From: an uncultured Eubacterium sp.
GTDB taxonomy: Bacteria > Bacillota > Clostridia > Lachnospirales > Lachnospiraceae
Assembly: GCA_910584245.1 (NCBI GenBank)
Contig: CAJTZF010000017.1
Location: forward strand, 1-51,540
Direction: 5' to 3'
Length of the DNA: 51,540 bases
Position 1 is the first letter of the stretch; every line of letters starts with the position of its first letter. Of this stretch, positions 50,816 through 51,540 are shown one piece after another. Under the pieces are notes generated by a model. The model made no database searches. It was not told the DNA's origin and saw only the letters and a list, made by a program, of their open reading frames with translations. Made by a program: the position numbers and the translations under genes.

Positions 50816-51540
50816 CACTTTACCTTCACTGCTTTCACTTTGCTCCAATTGCCATAGTACTTCGTTTTTCCCGCTTTTCGGTAGGCACGGATTTTCACAT
50901 AATAGGTCTGTTTGCTCCGCAAACCAAAAAGCGTAAATTTCTTCTTTGACTTTCCATAGCTTCGCTGGAATGTCTCTCTGCTGAAATCTCTTTTTTTCGA
51001 TATGTAAACCTGATATCCTGTCACGGAACGGTCACTCGTCCACACTACCTGTATTTGTCTTCGGGCAGATGATCCTGCTTTTTTTAAATTTACCGTCCGC
51101 GGAATTACAGTCAGCGTAATCTTCTTTTCCGCCTGCATATACTCGTCCACTGCTTCCGCGTGAATCGTGATGACCGTCTTTCCATATCCTTTCACACTCA
51201 CCTGTCCCCCCGGGGATATCGTCGCCACCTTCGGTGAGCTGCTTTTGTATGTCAGCTCCCCGTCACCTTCTGCAACAGCCGACAATATAAATGGCTTGCT
51301 TCCATACGTCTTTGTCAGTGACTTTGCGTAGATATTCTGCGGAATCTTCTCTTCTGCTTCCGCTTGATTCGTCCCGGGTGATGCTCCCGGGCTCACACTG
51401 GTATTTGGTCTCGCTGTAGCGATTCCCCCGGTACTCCCTGGTTGATTGACCGGGGTAGCTGTCGGGTTCGGGCAGGGCGGCGCCGTGACGGTTCCCCCAC
51501 TACTCCCCGGTTGATTGGTCGGCGTTGTTGTCGGGTCCGG
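50711..51540 (-). repeat. Segmental duplication of the surface-protein / PP2C junction
   Basis: 50758-51397 matches 48616-49262 with only a handful of single-base differences, rising in the linker beyond it. Homology continues to the window edge. The copy is in direct orientation to the donor, about 2.1 kb away. Confidence 0.88.
50815..51540 (-). CDS. Second surface protein, partial (3' end only)
   Basis: The frame is open to the window edge (242 codons seen) and ends in TGA at 50815-50817. It holds a Pro/Thr/Gly-rich linker (NQPGSSGG, NQPGSTGG), the Big_2-like Ig domain (KSSSPKVATISPGGQVSV) and the FN3-like domain, all nearly identical to the protein at 48680-50641. Only a few residues differ (for example FILSAVAEG versus FILLAVAEG). 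Its linker repeats differ and have less PTATP. The N-terminus lies beyond the window. Its stop overlaps the start of the PP2C remnant, as in the intact copy. Confidence 0.87.
   Translation of the reverse strand, partial: PDPTTTPTNQPGSSGGTVTAPPCPNPTATPVNQPGSTGGIATARPNTSVSPGASPGTNQAEAEEKIPQNIYAKSLTKTYGSKPFILSAVAEGDGELTYKSSSPKVATISPGGQVSVKGYGKTVITIHAEAVDEYMQAEKKITLTVIPRTVNLKKAGSSARRQIQVVWTSDRSVTGYQVYISKKRDFSRETFQRSYGKSKKKFTLFGLRSKQTYYVKIRAYRKAGKTKYYGNWSKVKAVKVK

Overview
The window looks like a chromosome segment of a spore-forming gut clostridium, probably Lachnospiraceae. It carries a complete spoIIAA-spoIIAB-sigF operon, a T-box-controlled valS, a CUT1 sugar transporter, a secreted GH95 fucosidase and strong AGGAGG ribosome binding sites. 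No rRNA, CRISPR array or intact insertion sequence was seen. The organism assignment is inferred from gene content only.

Positions 1-8.3 kb are a sucrose/fructo-oligosaccharide locus. An operon on the minus strand (binding lipoprotein, two permeases, ATPase, GH32 hydrolase, fructokinase) diverges from a LacI-type regulator. Two paired AACCGGTT operators lie in the control region. Two structured spacers interrupt the transporter genes. Positions 8.3-16.8 kb are housekeeping: recJ, tRNA-Arg(ACG), the spoIIA operon, a zinc-ribbon/TPR membrane protein with a 49-residue partner, and valS with its T-box leader.

Positions 16.8-20.1 kb hold a compact three-gene operon: a DUF262 protein with an N-terminus resembling sigma-70 region 1.1, a DUF3696-like ATPase, and a third protein I cannot assign. 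It has the look of a conflict or defence system. Positions 20.1-30.1 kb are mixed accessory genes: a degenerate multicopper-oxidase-like protein, a sugar-sensor diguanylate cyclase, a MATE exporter, a GH95 fucosidase with a divergent AraC regulator, and a small calcium-loop/InlB-repeat protein interrupted exactly at an A AAA AAG slippery heptamer. Positions 30.2-34.0 kb are decayed island material: an alpha/alpha-toroid protein, a broken GNAT acetyltransferase, a methyltransferase, a DUF3795 protein and the C-terminal stub of a serine recombinase.

Positions 34.0-51.5 kb are one long minus-strand type VII secretion (T7SSb-like) cluster. In transcription order it runs: surface protein (partial), PP2C remnant, surface protein, PP2C phosphatase, PASTA Ser/Thr kinase, small membrane protein, EssC, EsaB/YukD, five WXG100-type proteins, a membrane serine protease with a cytosolic FHA domain, a helical LXG-like protein, a DUF4176 protein and a third surface protein. 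EsaA, EssA and EssB are not recognisable. Instead the cluster contains a full phosphorylation circuit: kinase, phosphatase, and FHA domains on both the motor and the protease. The likely reading is a phospho-regulated T7SS variant, with the kinase in the topological place of the EssB pseudokinase. The right edge carries a recent duplication of the surface-protein/PP2C junction.
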